Part shown: piece after piece, positions 26,122 to 36,404 of the stretch
Layout: each line of letters opens with the position of its first letter
Numbering within the stretch: the stretch's first letter is position 1
Assembly (NCBI GenBank): GCA_036381035.1
Contig: DASVDQ010000021.1
Span: 62,001 to 126,000, forward strand
Length of the DNA: 64,000 nt
Source: Trueperaceae bacterium
GTDB taxonomy: Bacteria > Deinococcota > Deinococci > Deinococcales > Trueperaceae
Direction of reading: 5' to 3'
Position numbers and translations under genes: made by a program
Notes under the pieces: model-generated
What the model was told of the DNA's origin: nothing
The model's input: the letters and a program-made list of their open reading frames with translations, nothing else
The model's database searches: none

Positions 26122-27246
26122 ATGCCCGAGGTATCGACCCCGCCGTCGCCGGCCCACGTCCCCATGCTCGACCTCGCGCCCGAGGTGGAGGCGCTGTGGG
26201 ACGGCCTGGCGGCGGCGTTCGAGCGAGTCATGAGGAGCGGCCAGTTCGTCGGGGGGCCCGAGGTCGCGGCGTTCGAGGCCGAGGCCGCGGCGTACCTGGG
26301 CGTGCGCCACGCGGTCGCCGTGAACAGCGGCACCGACGCCCTGGCGATCGCCCTGCGCGCCCTCGGCGTCGGGCCCGGCGACGAGGTCGTCACGACGCCC
26401 TTCAGCTTCTTCGCCACGGCCGAGGCGATCGCCAACGTGGGCGCCGCCCCCGTCTTCGTGGACGTGGACGAGCGCACCTACAACATCGACCCCGCGCTGA
26501 TCGAGCCGGCGGTGACCTCGCGCACCAAGGCGGTCCTGCCCGTGCACCTGTTCGGGCGCCCCGTGGACATGGACGCGGTCATGGACGTGGCCGAGCGGCA
26601 CGGCCTCAAGGTGGTGGAGGACTGCGCGCAGTCGTTCGGCGCCGCCTGGGGCGGACGCAAGACGGGCGCCATCGGCGACGCCGGCGCCTTCTCGTTCTAC
26701 CCGACGAAGAACCTGGGCGGCTTCGGCGACGGCGGCCTGGTCGCGACCGACGACGACGAGGTCGCCGCCACGGCCCGCATGCTGCGCGACCACGGCTCGC
26801 GGCGCCGCTACCACAACGTGATGCTCGGCTACAACTCCCGTCTCGACGCCCTCCACGCCGCGATGCTGCGCGTGAAGCTGCCCTTCGTCGACGAGTGGAA
26901 CGAGCGCCGGCGCGAGGCGGCGCGGCGCTACGACGAGCTGCTGCGCGACGTGCCTGGGTTGGTGACGCCGGAGCTCGTCGACGAGCACGTGTTCCACCAG
27001 TACACGGTGCGCGTCCTCGGCGGACGCCGCGACGAGGTGCGCGACCGCCTGGCCGCGGCGGGCGTGGCGACGCTCGTCTACTACCCCGTCCCCCAGGACC
27101 GGCTGCCCGTCTTCGCGCACCTGGGCGGCCGCTGCCCGGCAAGCGACAGGCTGGCGCATGAGGTCCTCAGCCTGCCCATGGGCCCGTTCCTCGACCCCGC
27201 GGCGCAGGCGTCCGTGGCCGGCGCCCTGGAGGGGGCGTGCCGGTGA
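26122..27246 (+). CDS. DegT/DnrJ/EryC1 family sugar aminotransferase
   Basis: PLP enzyme that aminates a nucleotide-linked keto-sugar, here probably a dTDP- or UDP-keto-deoxy sugar for the polysaccharide. The 374-residue chain has [34 protein letters not shown], the DCAQSFGA segment that stacks on PLP, and the Schiff-base lysine in [28 protein letters not shown] is also family-typical. The ATG at 26122 follows a TAACCT box. Its last 10 bases overlap cysD, so sulfate activation is co-translated with sugar amination. The exact sugar is unknown. Confidence 0.92.
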   Translation: MPEVSTPPSPAHVPMLDLAPEVEALWDGLAAAFERVMRSGQFVGGPEVAAFEAEAAAYLGVRHAVAVNSGTDALAIALRALGVGPGDEVVTTPFSFFATAEAIANVGAAPVFVDVDERTYNIDPALIEPAVTSRTKAVLPVHLFGRPVDMDAVMDVAERHGLKVVEDCAQSFGAAWGGRKTGAIGDAGAFSFYPTKNLGGFGDGGLVATDDDEVAATARMLRDHGSRRRYHNVMLGYNSRLDALHAAMLRVKLPFVDEWNERRREAARRYDELLRDVPGLVTPELVDEHVFHQYTVRVLGGRRDEVRDRLAAAGVATLVYYPVPQDRLPVFAHLGGRCPASDRLAHEVLSLPMGPFLDPAAQASVAGALEGACR

Positions 27247-28172
27247 CGCCGAGCGAGCCGGGCCTCGGCGCGGCGGAGGTGAGCCACCTCAGGGACCTGG
27301 AGGCCGAGGCCATCTACATCCTGCGCGAGGTGGCCGCCGAGTTCGAGAAGCCCGTGATGCTCTACTCGATCGGCAAGGACTCCAGCGTCATGCTGCACCT
27401 GGCGCGCAAGGCGTTCCACCCGGGCAGGGTGCCGTTCCCCGTCCTCCACGTCGACACGACCTGGAAGTTCAAGGAGATGATCGCCTTCCGCGACAGGACG
27501 GCGCGGGACCTCGGCCTCGACCTCATCGTCCACGTCAACGAGGAGGGTCTGCGCCAGGGCATCACCCCCTTCACGCACGGCTCCCGCGTCTACACCGACG
27601 TGATGAAGACGGAGGGCCTCAAGCAGGCGCTGAGGCGGCACGGCTTCGACGCCGCCATCGGCGGCGCGCGCCGCGACGAGGAGGCGAGCCGCGCGAAGGA
27701 GCGCGTGTTCAGCTTCAGGAACGCCAACCAGGCCTGGGACCCGCGCAACCAGAGGCCGGAGCTGTGGCAGCTCTACAACACCAGGGTCCACCCGGGCGAG
27801 TCGTTCCGCGTCTACCCCCTCTCGAACTGGACGGAGCTCGACGTCTGGCTCTACGTGCTGCTCGAGCGCATACCCGTGGTCCCGCTCTACCTCGCCGCCA
27901 AGCGCCCCGTCGTGGAGCGCGACGGGCAGCTGATCATGGTCGACGACGAGCGCTTCCCGCTCGCGCCGGAGGAGACCCCCAGGATGGAGATGGTGCGGTT
28001 CCGGACGCTGGGCTGCTACCCGCTGACCGGCGCCGTGCGCTCCGAAGCCGACACCGTCGCGAAGGTGATCGAGGAGCTGCTCCGGACCCGCTTCAGCGAG
28101 CGCCAGGGCCGCGTGATCGATCGCGACCGGGCGGGCAGCATGGAGCTCAAGAAGCGCCAGGGCTACTTCTGA
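27237..28172 (+). CDS. cysD: Sulfate adenylyltransferase small subunit
   Basis: PP-loop subunit of ATP sulfurylase, which forms adenosine 5'-phosphosulfate (APS) with CysN. The 311-residue protein has the N-type PP motif [18 protein letters not shown] (residues about 42-59), [29 protein letters not shown] and the C-terminal [16 protein letters not shown]. All match CysD of the CysDN type. GTG start overlaps the aminotransferase end; an in-frame GTG two codons later is possible. No APS or PAPS reductase lies nearby, so this copy probably serves sulfation. Confidence 0.96.
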   Translation: MPVTPSEPGLGAAEVSHLRDLEAEAIYILREVAAEFEKPVMLYSIGKDSSVMLHLARKAFHPGRVPFPVLHVDTTWKFKEMIAFRDRTARDLGLDLIVHVNEEGLRQGITPFTHGSRVYTDVMKTEGLKQALRRHGFDAAIGGARRDEEASRAKERVFSFRNANQAWDPRNQRPELWQLYNTRVHPGESFRVYPLSNWTELDVWLYVLLERIPVVPLYLAAKRPVVERDGQLIMVDDERFPLAPEETPRMEMVRFRTLGCYPLTGAVRSEADTVAKVIEELLRTRFSERQGRVIDRDRAGSMELKKRQGYF

Positions 28173-28191
28173 TGTCGAGGCACGAACCCTG

Positions 28192-30117
28192 ATGGCAGAC
28201 GTGTCAACCTCGGCCGAGCTGGCCACCTACCTGCGGCGGCACGAGAGCCGCGGCCTCCTCCGCCTCATCACGTGCGGGAGCGTCGACGACGGCAAGAGCA
28301 CGCTGATCGGGAGGCTCCTCTACGACTCGCAGGCGGTCTTCGAGGACCACCTCTCCTCCCTGGCCGACGACAGCGCACGCTGGGGGACGACCGGCGCGTC
28401 CCCCGACCTCGCGCTCCTGCTCGACGGGCTCCAGGCGGAGCGCGAGCAGGGCATCACCATCGACGTGGCCTACAAGTACTTCGACACCGGCCGGCGGAAG
28501 CTCGTCATCGCCGACACGCCCGGCCACGAGCAGTACACGCGGAACATGGCCACGGCCGCCAGCACCGCCGACCTGGCCGTGCTCATAGTCGACGCCACCA
28601 AGGGCGCGACGGCTCAGACCAGGCGCCACTCGGCGATCGCGCAGCTCATGGGCATCCGCCACCTGGTCATCGCCGTCAACAAGATGGACCTGGTGGGCTT
28701 CGACCGCGCGAGGTTCGAGAGCGTCCGCGACGGCTACCTCGGCTCGCTGGGCGCCCTCGCCGAGCGCCTGTCGATAGCCTTCGTCCCCGTCAGCGCCCTG
28801 CACGGCGACAACGTCGTCCACAGGAGCGACCGCACGCCGTGGTACGAGGGTCCCAGCCTGCTCGAGCACCTCGAGACGGTGGAGGCGCGGTCCCCCCGGG
28901 CGCCGGGGCGGCTGCGCTTCCCGGTGCAGTACGTGATCAGGCCGGACCCCACCTTCCGCGGCTACGCGGGCACCGTCGCCGCCGGCGAGGTCAGGGTGGG
29001 CGACGACGTCCTGGTCCTGCCCAGCAAGCGCCGGACCCGCGTCAAGCGGATCGTGACCTGGGGCGGCGAGGCGGGCGGAGGGACAGAAGAGGCCCTCGAG
29101 GGCGACGCCGTCACCCTCGTGCTGGAGGACGAGCTTGACGTGACGCGCGGCGACGTGCTGGCGCACCCGAACGACGCCCCCAGCGTCACCGACGCCGTCG
29201 AGGCGAACCTGATCTGGCTCGACGAGCAGCCCCTGGTCCCGGGCAAGGCCTACGACGCGAAGGTCGGCACGAGGCTGACGCAGGCGACGGTGAGGGCGCC
29301 CCTGCACCGCGTCGACATCGACACCTTCGCCGAGCTGCCCGACGCCGCCCTGCGCCTCAACGAGATCGGCCGCGCCCAGGTCTCCTTCAGCTCGCCGGTG
29401 GCCGTCGACCCCTACGCGGCGTCGCCGCGGACCGGGTCCTTCGTGCTGATCGACCCCATCACCCACGCCACGGCCGCCGCCGGCATGGTCCTGCGGAGCG
29501 CGCGGGAGGGCCGCGAGGTCAGGGCCACGAACGTCACCTGGCACGAGTCCAAGGTCACGAAGGCGCTGCGCGCCCGCCTCAAGGAGCAGACGCCCTGCTG
29601 CCTCTGGTTCACGGGCCTGTCCGGGGCGGGCAAGAGCACCATCGCGAACGCTCTGGAGCACCGCCTGGCGTCGATGGGCTACCACACCTACCTGCTCGAC
29701 GGCGACAACCTCAGGCACGGCCTCAACAAGGACCTCGGCTTCTCCGACGAGGACCGCATCGAGAACATCCGCCGCGTCGGCGAGGTGGCGCGGCTGTTCG
29801 TCGACGCCGGCCTCATCGTGATCACGGCGTTCATCTCCCCGTTCCGCAGCGACCGCCAGATGGCGCGCGACCTGTTCGACGCCGGCGAGTTCCTGGAGGT
29901 CTTCGTCGACACGCCCATCGAGGTCGCGGAGCGGAGGGACCCCAAGGGGCTCTACGCGAAGGCGAGGGCGGGCCTGCTCAAGAACTTCACCGGCATCGAC
30001 TCGCCGTACGAGAGGCCGGAGGAGGCGGAGGTCGTCCTGCACGCTGGGGAGCACGGCGTGGAGCGCTGCGTGGAGGACGTGGTGCAGGCCCTCGTGTCCC
30101 GCGGCCTGATCGGGTAG
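28192..30117 (+). CDS. cysNC: Bifunctional sulfate adenylyltransferase large subunit / APS kinase
   Basis: A 641-residue fusion. Residues 1-450 are CysN, a GTPase that drives APS formation: P-loop GSVDDGKST near 28-36, [15 protein letters not shown] and EF-Tu-like barrels. Residues 465-641 are APS kinase (CysC), which makes PAPS: P-loop [33 protein letters not shown]. The product PAPS is the donor for sulfotransferases such as the one at 31750. It starts 19 bases after cysD. The adjoining flippase gene shows that the sulfate genes sit inside the polysaccharide operon. Confidence 0.96.
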   Translation: MADVSTSAELATYLRRHESRGLLRLITCGSVDDGKSTLIGRLLYDSQAVFEDHLSSLADDSARWGTTGASPDLALLLDGLQAEREQGITIDVAYKYFDTGRRKLVIADTPGHEQYTRNMATAASTADLAVLIVDATKGATAQTRRHSAIAQLMGIRHLVIAVNKMDLVGFDRARFESVRDGYLGSLGALAERLSIAFVPVSALHGDNVVHRSDRTPWYEGPSLLEHLETVEARSPRAPGRLRFPVQYVIRPDPTFRGYAGTVAAGEVRVGDDVLVLPSKRRTRVKRIVTWGGEAGGGTEEALEGDAVTLVLEDELDVTRGDVLAHPNDAPSVTDAVEANLIWLDEQPLVPGKAYDAKVGTRLTQATVRAPLHRVDIDTFAELPDAALRLNEIGRAQVSFSSPVAVDPYAASPRTGSFVLIDPITHATAAAGMVLRSAREGREVRATNVTWHESKVTKALRARLKEQTPCCLWFTGLSGAGKSTIANALEHRLASMGYHTYLLDGDNLRHGLNKDLGFSDEDRIENIRRVGEVARLFVDAGLIVITAFISPFRSDRQMARDLFDAGEFLEVFVDTPIEVAERRDPKGLYAKARAGLLKNFTGIDSPYERPEEAEVVLHAGEHGVERCVEDVVQALVSRGLIG

Positions 30118-30145
30118 GCGCATGCCGAGGAGCGGTCGCTAGCCG

Positions 30146-31669
30146 ATGCTGGCCAGGGCCGTAGGGGGCACGCTGTGGCAGGCCAGCACCACGGTGGTCC
30201 AGCTCTTCCTCCAGCTCGGCGTCACGGCCACGCTGGGCCGCCTGCTCGAGCCCGCCGAGTTCGGGCTCGTGGCGATAGCCACGGCCGTGGCGGCCTTCGC
30301 GGGCCTGGTGGCGCAGCTCGGCGTCGGCCAGGCGCTGATCCAGCGCCAGCACCTCGACGAGCGGATCGTGAGGGCCGGCTTCGGCCTCAGCGCCACCGGC
30401 GGACTGCTCGTCGCCCTGCTCGTGGCGGCCGCCGCCGGGCCGCTCGCCGACGCCTTCCTGGAGCCGGCGGCGGCGCCCTTCATACGGCTCGTGGGCCTGT
30501 CGGTGCTGGGCATCGGCCTGGGCACGACCTCAGACGCCCTGCTCCAGCGCGACATGCGCTTCAGGGACCACGGCGTCATCACCGTGGCGTCCTACGGCGT
30601 CGGCTACGGCCTCGTGGCGATCCCGCTGGCCGCCCTGGGAGCGGGCGCGTGGTCGCTGGCCGCCGCTCCCGTCGTGCAGGCCCTGTTCAAGGCCGCGCTC
30701 ACGTTCGCGGCCCGCCGCCACGACGTCAGGCCGCTGCTCTCCCTCGGCCTGTGGCGCGAGCTGATCGGCTTCGGCGGCGGCGTGACGGTCTCGCGGCTCC
30801 TCAACGCGCTCGCGCTGCAGGGCGACAACATCATCGTGGCGCGTGCCCTGGGCCCCGTCGCGCTGGGCCTCTACAGCCGCAGCTACCAGCTCATGCTGAT
30901 ACCGGTGCAGCTCGTGGGCCAGACCATGGCCAACGTCCTCTTCCCCGGCCTGTCCCGGGTCCAGGACGCGCGGGCCCCGCTGCGCGAGGCGTACCTCACC
31001 GCGGCCAGCTTCGCGACTCTGCTGGGCGGGGCGAGCGCGGCCGTCTTCGTGGTCCTCGCGCCCGAGATCATCGGCGTGCTGCTCGGCGCGGGCTGGGAGG
31101 GCGCGATAGCTCCCTTCCGCATCCTGTCGGCCGTGATCATGCTCCGCGTCGCCTACAAGCTCGACGACACCCTGGCCAAGGCCACCGGGGCGATCTCCGC
31201 CCGCCTGGTCAGGGACATCGTCTACAGCGGGGCGATCCTCGTGGGCGTCGCGATCGCGGTCCGCTGGGGCATCGGCGCCGCGGCCCTGGCCGTGAGCGTC
31301 GCGATCGGCCTGAACTGGGCGCTCGGGCTCGCCATGAGCCTGAGGATCACCGAGACCCCTTGGCGCCGCTACGTCGCGTCGCAGCGCTCTTCGCTCCTCC
31401 TGGTGCCGGCCGTGGGCCTGCTCGCCCTCGGCCTGAAGGCGGCGGTGACGGGGCTGACGTCGCACCCCCTGGCCGTGCTCGCGCTGGTGGTCGCGTCCGT
31501 CGCGGTCGTCATGGCCGTCATGGTCTGGCTCTGGCCGCAGCTCCTGACCGCGTCGCAGCGAAGGGTGGTCGCGGTGGGCCTGCGGGCGATCCCGCTGCTG
31601 CCCATGGCCGGGGCACTGGCCGTCCGCCTCGCGCCCGACCTCTCATCTCCGCGTCTGGAACGACCTTGA
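30146..31669 (+). CDS. Lipopolysaccharide/exopolysaccharide flippase (Wzx/MOP family)
   Basis: A 507-residue integral membrane protein with about 12-14 predicted helices. The start has the MOP/PST signature: WQASTTVVQLFLQLGVTATLGRLLEPAEFGLVAIATAV, and ALQGDNIIVARALGPVALGLYSRSYQL is typical of WzxC-like transporters. It moves the lipid-linked repeat unit across the membrane for Wzy-type polymerisation. ATG start with a GAGGAG site upstream, 28 bases after cysNC. Confidence 0.9.
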   Translation: MLARAVGGTLWQASTTVVQLFLQLGVTATLGRLLEPAEFGLVAIATAVAAFAGLVAQLGVGQALIQRQHLDERIVRAGFGLSATGGLLVALLVAAAAGPLADAFLEPAAAPFIRLVGLSVLGIGLGTTSDALLQRDMRFRDHGVITVASYGVGYGLVAIPLAALGAGAWSLAAAPVVQALFKAALTFAARRHDVRPLLSLGLWRELIGFGGGVTVSRLLNALALQGDNIIVARALGPVALGLYSRSYQLMLIPVQLVGQTMANVLFPGLSRVQDARAPLREAYLTAASFATLLGGASAAVFVVLAPEIIGVLLGAGWEGAIAPFRILSAVIMLRVAYKLDDTLAKATGAISARLVRDIVYSGAILVGVAIAVRWGIGAAALAVSVAIGLNWALGLAMSLRITETPWRRYVASQRSSLLLVPAVGLLALGLKAAVTGLTSHPLAVLALVVASVAVVMAVMVWLWPQLLTASQRRVVAVGLRAIPLLPMAGALAVRLAPDLSSPRLERP

Positions 31670-31675
31670 TAGAAT
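31670..31675 (+). promoter_or_regulatory. -10 box before sulfotransferase operon
   Basis: TAGAAT immediately after the flippase stop; the transcript would have a leader of about 65-70 bases. No clear -35. Confidence 0.35.
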
Positions 31676-31749
31676 CGGGGGCCTGGCGCTGGGAGACCGC
31701 GGCCCTGGGGCGACGCAGGGCCTGACAGTGAACGGAGTCGTACCTCAGA

Positions 31750-32709
31750 TTGGGTGGCGAGCCATCGCTCAACTCGGCGCCGATCTTCATCGGCGGGTGT
31801 GACCGCAGCGGCACGACGCTCCTGGGCTCGATCCTGGGCAGCCACCCGGCCTGCGTCGTCACGCCGGAGTCGCCCTTCAAGACCGAGGTCATCGCGAGGC
31901 TGCGCGGCACCGGCGAGGGCACGGGCAAGGCGGCGCTCGAGGCCATCGGGAGCCACTGGCGCTTCAAGATCTGGGGGCACCCGCTGCCCGAGGGGCTGAG
32001 CCCCGGGACCTACGCCGAGGCGCTGAGCGCGCTCGTCGCCAGCTACGCGGTCGCGCACGGCCGGCCCCCCGACGCCCGCTGGGTCGACCACACCCCGAAC
32101 AACGTGCGCTACGCCCCGACACTGCTCGCGCTCTTCCCCGACGCGCGGTTCATCCACATCGTCAGGGACGGTCGCGCCGTGGCCGCGTCGGTCATCCCCC
32201 TCGACTGGGGCCCATCCACGACCTACTTCGCCGCGCCCTGGTGGGTGGAGAGGGTCGCGTACGGCCTCGCCGCCGAGTCGAGCCTGGGGCCGGAGCGCGT
32301 CATGCGCGTCAGGTACGAGGACCTCGTCACGCAGCCGGAGGCCACGATCCGGCGCGTCCTCGCGTTCGCGGGGCTCGACCCGGACCCCGCCGTGTTCGGC
32401 ACGCCGCAGGGCGTGCGGCCCACCTACACGGTGCAGCAGCACGAGCTGATAGGCCGCCCCGTCGACCCGAGCCGCGTGAACGCCTACCGCAGCAAGCTCA
32501 GCGGGCGCGACCTCGAGGTCTTCGAGTGGTCTACGAAGGAGTTCCTCACCCTCCTCGGCTACGAGCAGGAGTTCGGGACGAGGGCCGCGCCGCCGACGCG
32601 CTCGGAGAGGGCCGCGGCCATGGCGCGCGAGCTGGTCGCGCGCCTGCGGAACCGGGTCCGGCACGCCCGACGGAGGCTGAGCGCCGATGCCGGCGACGCG
32701 CGGGGCTGA
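31750..32709 (+). CDS. PAPS-dependent sulfotransferase
   Basis: Transfers sulfate from PAPS to an acceptor, here probably the polysaccharide repeat unit or a lipid-linked sugar. The 319-residue protein has the 5'-phosphosulfate loop GGCDRSGTTLLGS (residues 15-27) and the 3'-phosphate motif FIHIVRDGRAVAAS (about 133-146). A C-terminal stretch of about 30 residues is Arg-rich. The TTG start at 31750 is chosen because it lies 10 residues before the conserved strand; no ATG is available in frame and the Shine-Dalgarno is weak. PAPS comes from cysD/cysNC two genes upstream. Confidence 0.88.
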   Translation: MGGEPSLNSAPIFIGGCDRSGTTLLGSILGSHPACVVTPESPFKTEVIARLRGTGEGTGKAALEAIGSHWRFKIWGHPLPEGLSPGTYAEALSALVASYAVAHGRPPDARWVDHTPNNVRYAPTLLALFPDARFIHIVRDGRAVAASVIPLDWGPSTTYFAAPWWVERVAYGLAAESSLGPERVMRVRYEDLVTQPEATIRRVLAFAGLDPDPAVFGTPQGVRPTYTVQQHELIGRPVDPSRVNAYRSKLSGRDLEVFEWSTKEFLTLLGYEQEFGTRAAPPTRSERAAAMARELVARLRNRVRHARRRLSADAGDARG

Positions 32710-34030
32710 GCTGGCCGCGCGGCGCGCCGCCGGAGCCGTCCCCTGGAGCGCCGGCGGCATCTTCCGCGCGCTCGGCGCGGCGACCGCGGCGCTGTACGCG
32801 TTCTTCGCGACCTTCCCCGTCGAGGTCCCGGGGCTGCCCGCGCGGCTGAACCTCGTGAGCGCCGTCCTGTGCGTGGCCGCGCTGGGCTGGCTCGTCCTGC
32901 TGTACCGCCGCGTGCCGCTCCTCGGCGCGGGTCCGGGGACCGTGGTCCGCGCGCTGCTCTTCGCCGGGCTCCTGTCGGTCGCGGCCACCGGGCTGATGGC
33001 GAGCGCCGGCGCCGAGGACCTCGGCGCCGCGGTCTCCTACAGCCTGCGCTTCGTCCTGGGCGCCCTGCTGATCATGGCCACCGCCGGCTACGCGGGCGAC
33101 GGCCAGGCGCGCGTGCGCCAGGTCACGCGGGCGCTGCTGGCTGGCGGCGTCGCCTCGGTGGTGCTGGCGGTCGCGGGCTACGTCGTACCGGCCATCGGCG
33201 CCACGACGATCGGGGTCGGACGACGCGCCCAGGCCCTGTTCGACCACCCGAACCAGCTGGGCATGGTGCTCGCCTGCCTGTTCCCGCTGGCGCTCGGCAG
33301 GTTCCTCGCGGCGCCGGCGCGCGTGCCGCGGCTCCTCACGATGGCGCTGCTGGCCGCGGGAGTGGTGCTCAGCGGCTCGTTCGTCAACACGCTGCTGCTC
33401 GCCGTCGGTCCCCTGCTGGTGATGGTCACCACCATGAGCCGCCGCGTGTCGCGGGCGCGGACGATCGCCGTCCTCGGCCTGACCGTGGCCCTGGGCACGG
33501 CGGTCGTCGTGATGGGGCCCGACCGCCTGGCGGAGGTATCGCCGCGGGTGGCGCGCATGTTCGTCTCGCTGCAGGAGGAGGGCGACCTCGAGGACCGCCT
33601 GCCCAGCGTCCACGAGCGGCTGCAGCTCTACCGGGTGGCGCTGGAGACCTGGCTCGAGCGGCCGCTCACCGGCGTCGGCGGGGACAACGCCTACCTCTAC
33701 CTCTACAACCCCTCCGGCAGGCCGATCTCCCACGCGCACAACCTGTTCGTCAACGCGGCCCTCACCACCGGGACGCTCGGCCTGCTGGCGATGGTCGCGT
33801 TCGCCTTCGGCTGGGTGCTCCTGGCGCTCCACCTGCTCCTGACCAGGCTCGCGCTCACCGGCGGGGAGAGGTTCCTGGCCCGGGGCGTGGGCGCGGGCCT
33901 CCTCCTGCTGTTCCTGAGCAACCAGTCCAGCGACTCGCTCAGCGGGACCATCGCCTACCCGCTCTGGTCGCTCATCGGCGTCGGCCTCCTGCTCGTCCGG
34001 CGCGGCGCCGGGGCGCGGGGGCAGCCGTGA
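32687..34030 (+). CDS. O-antigen ligase/polymerase family membrane protein
   Basis: A 447-residue protein with about 11-12 hydrophobic helices and a family-typical C-terminal loop: ETWLERPLTGVGGDNAYLYLYN followed by ISHAHNLFVNAALTTGTLGL. This GxG...H-x-H-N pattern is found in Wzy polymerases and WaaL ligases. It is the first of three such proteins in the locus. The start lies inside the end of the sulfotransferase gene. Whether it polymerises or ligates cannot be told from sequence. Confidence 0.85.
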   Translation: MPATRGAELAARRAAGAVPWSAGGIFRALGAATAALYAFFATFPVEVPGLPARLNLVSAVLCVAALGWLVLLYRRVPLLGAGPGTVVRALLFAGLLSVAATGLMASAGAEDLGAAVSYSLRFVLGALLIMATAGYAGDGQARVRQVTRALLAGGVASVVLAVAGYVVPAIGATTIGVGRRAQALFDHPNQLGMVLACLFPLALGRFLAAPARVPRLLTMALLAAGVVLSGSFVNTLLLAVGPLLVMVTTMSRRVSRARTIAVLGLTVALGTAVVVMGPDRLAEVSPRVARMFVSLQEEGDLEDRLPSVHERLQLYRVALETWLERPLTGVGGDNAYLYLYNPSGRPISHAHNLFVNAALTTGTLGLLAMVAFAFGWVLLALHLLLTRLALTGGERFLARGVGAGLLLLFLSNQSSDSLSGTIAYPLWSLIGVGLLLVRRGAGARGQP

Positions 34031-35193
34031 GCGGGAGGCTGCGGGTGCACCTCTACGGCGCCGCGGGGCACAACCTCGGCGACGACGCCATAGCGCTGGC
34101 GGCCGCGCACGAGATCGCGAGCCGCCTCCCGCACGCCGCCATCAGGGTCGCGAGCGTGGCCGGACCCGCCTTCACCCGACGGTACGGGTTGCCGTCGCTG
34201 GCCCTGAACCGGAGGAGCCCCATCGGCATGCTCCGCCTCGTCGACTCCGTGAGGCGCGCCGACGTCGTGCTGCTCGGCGGCGGCACCCTCGTCCAGGACC
34301 GGCTGGGCCTGTCCCGGTTCAGGGGGATCCTGGCCTACGCGCGGCAGGTCGCGGCGTTGGCGAAGGCGTTCGGGAAGCCGCTGGGCACGCTGGCGATAGG
34401 CGTCGACGAGCTATCGACCCCGCGCGGCAGGGAGTACGCGCGCGACCTGCTGGCGCTGGTGGACGCGCTCGTGGTCCGGGACGAGCGCTCGCTGGCGCTC
34501 GCCAGGTCGTACGCCGGCGCCAGACCCGTGGACGGCGTCGCGGCGGCCGACCCGGCCTACCTGCTGCGCCACCACCCTGCGGCCGTCGCCGCCGCGAGCC
34601 GCCCCTCCCCGCACGGCGCGTACGCCGTGGTGTCGCTTGCCAACGAGGGCATGGAGTTCGGCCCGCTGCTGCCGGAGCTCACGAGCGCGGTCAGGCGCCT
34701 GGTCGAGCGGCACGGCGTCGACAAGGTGCTGCTCGTCGCGATGGACACGCGCCCCGGCGAGGAGCTGGCCGTGTTCCGGCGCTGGCTCGCGAGCGCGCCC
34801 GAGGTCTCGCGGTGGGCGCAAGCCGTCACGCCCCGCGACGCCTTCGAGGCCCACGACCTGGTCTCGCGCGCCAGGTGCGTGGTCGCGATGAGGCTGCACG
34901 CCATGATCTTCGCGCTGGGCCGCGCCCCGCTCGTGGGGATCTCCCGCACCACCAAGACCGACTCGCTGCTGCGGTCCGCCGGCGTGCGCGGGCTGGGCTT
35001 CGCCGAGGCGTCCTCGGGCGCGCGCCTGGCGGAGCTGGTAGACGAGGTCATGGCGGACTCCCGGGCGCTGGCCGTGCAGGCCGAGCACCGAGGCGAGCAG
35101 GAGGACCTGGCGCGGCAGGGCATCGCGAGGCTCGTCGAAGAGCTGACGGTTGGGCGGTCCGCCGCGGTCGTAGAGGCGGGGGCGAGCGGTTGA
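34027..35193 (+). CDS. Polysaccharide pyruvyltransferase (CsaB-like)
   Basis: Adds pyruvyl ketals from phosphoenolpyruvate to sugars, giving the polymer a negative charge. The 388-residue protein begins LRVHLYGAAGHNLGDDAIALAAA, contains LLGGGTLVQD and the C-terminal ARCVVAMRLHAMIFALGRAPLVGISRTTKTDSLL with RxHxxIFA, the standard marks of the family. In Deinococcota, CsaB-type pyruvylation can anchor S-layer proteins with SLH domains to the wall polymer. GTG start overlaps the previous stop by 3 bases, as does its own stop with the next gene. Confidence 0.9.
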   Translation: MSGRLRVHLYGAAGHNLGDDAIALAAAHEIASRLPHAAIRVASVAGPAFTRRYGLPSLALNRRSPIGMLRLVDSVRRADVVLLGGGTLVQDRLGLSRFRGILAYARQVAALAKAFGKPLGTLAIGVDELSTPRGREYARDLLALVDALVVRDERSLALARSYAGARPVDGVAAADPAYLLRHHPAAVAAASRPSPHGAYAVVSLANEGMEFGPLLPELTSAVRRLVERHGVDKVLLVAMDTRPGEELAVFRRWLASAPEVSRWAQAVTPRDAFEAHDLVSRARCVVAMRLHAMIFALGRAPLVGISRTTKTDSLLRSAGVRGLGFAEASSGARLAELVDEVMADSRALAVQAEHRGEQEDLARQGIARLVEELTVGRSAAVVEAGASG

Positions 35194-36404
35194 GGCTCCT
35201 GCTGTCGAACACCAACTACCTGTCTGGGGTGGTGGGGGGTGGCCAGCGCTCCGTACAGGTCCTGGCGGAGGGGCTCGCCGCCCAGGGGCACGAGGTCACG
35301 GTCGTGAGCCTCGGCGAGACCGGCGCCGAGGGCTCCACCAACGGCGTCCGCACCGTCCGCCTGCCCCTGCGCAACCTCTACTGGCCCTTCGACGGCCGCG
35401 AGCGCCCCGCGCTCGTGAAGGCCGCCTGGCACCTCGGGGACGTGTACAACCTCCGCATGCGCGCCGACATGGAGGCCGTCATCGACGAGGTGCGGCCCGA
35501 CCTGCTCCACACGAACGTGATGACGGGGTTCTCGTCCGCCATCTGGTCGGCCGCGACCGGCAGGGGCGTCCCCGTGGTGCACACGCTGCGCGACTACCAC
35601 GCCGTCTGCGTGAGGTCCGAGATGTTCCGCTCCGGCAGGCCCTGCGTCCGCCAGTGCCTCGACTGCCGGGCCTTCAGCGCCGTGAGCCGGCGGCTCAGCG
35701 ACACCGTCGACGCCGTGGTCGGCAACAGCCGCTACATCCTCGACGCGCACCTGGAGGCGGGGGCGTTCGGGCGCGTGCCCATCAAGGCCGTGATCTACAA
35801 CGGCTACGAGCCGCCCGCCGACCGCGCGCCGGCGCCGCACGGCGACGGGAGGCTGCGCGTGGGGTTCCTCGGGCGCATCGCGCCGCACAAGGGCGTGGAG
35901 CACCTCCTGGAGGCGCTGCGCGGGCTGCCCGCAGGCAGCTTCGCCCTGCTCGTCGCCGGCGACGGCGACGGCGCGTACGTGGAGAGGCTGCGCGCCAGGT
36001 ACTCGGGCCTCCCCGTCGAGTACCTGGGGTTCGTCAAGCCCACCGAGCTGTTCCGGCGCATCGACGTGCTCGTCGTGCCCTCGCTGTGGCCGGAGCCGCT
36101 GCCCCGGACGATCATCGAGGCCTACGCCCACGGCGTGCCCGTGGTCGGCTCCGACCGCGGCGGCATACCCGAGGTGATCGCGGAGGGGGTGACCGGCTTC
36201 GTCTTCTCGCCCGACCGGCCCGGCCACCTGCGCGACGTCCTGGCGTCCCTCCTCGGCGACCGGGAGCGGCTCGCCGCGCTGAGGCGCGGCGCCGCGGAGC
36301 GGTCGGCCGAGTTCCTGCCCGGCAACGTGGTAGCCAGGTACCTCGAGGTGTACGCCGAGGCGCTGGCCAGGCGCAAGGGAAGCGGGGCCGCATGGACCTC
36401 GTGA
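35190..36404 (+). CDS. Glycosyltransferase family 4
   Basis: A 404-residue GT-B glycosyltransferase acting on the cytoplasmic side. The N-terminal domain begins LLLSNTNYLSGVVGGGQRSVQVLA; the C-terminal domain has FLGRIAPHKGVEHLLEAL and the donor-binding E-x7-E motif in PLPRTIIEAYAHGVPVVGSDRGGIPEVI. A Cys cluster (CVRQCLDC, about 151-158) near the domain junction may bind metal and occurs in a subset of GT4 enzymes. TTG start at 35190 overlaps the previous stop. Sugar specificity unknown. Confidence 0.9.
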   Translation: MRLLLSNTNYLSGVVGGGQRSVQVLAEGLAAQGHEVTVVSLGETGAEGSTNGVRTVRLPLRNLYWPFDGRERPALVKAAWHLGDVYNLRMRADMEAVIDEVRPDLLHTNVMTGFSSAIWSAATGRGVPVVHTLRDYHAVCVRSEMFRSGRPCVRQCLDCRAFSAVSRRLSDTVDAVVGNSRYILDAHLEAGAFGRVPIKAVIYNGYEPPADRAPAPHGDGRLRVGFLGRIAPHKGVEHLLEALRGLPAGSFALLVAGDGDGAYVERLRARYSGLPVEYLGFVKPTELFRRIDVLVVPSLWPEPLPRTIIEAYAHGVPVVGSDRGGIPEVIAEGVTGFVFSPDRPGHLRDVLASLLGDRERLAALRRGAAERSAEFLPGNVVARYLEVYAEALARRKGSGAAWTS

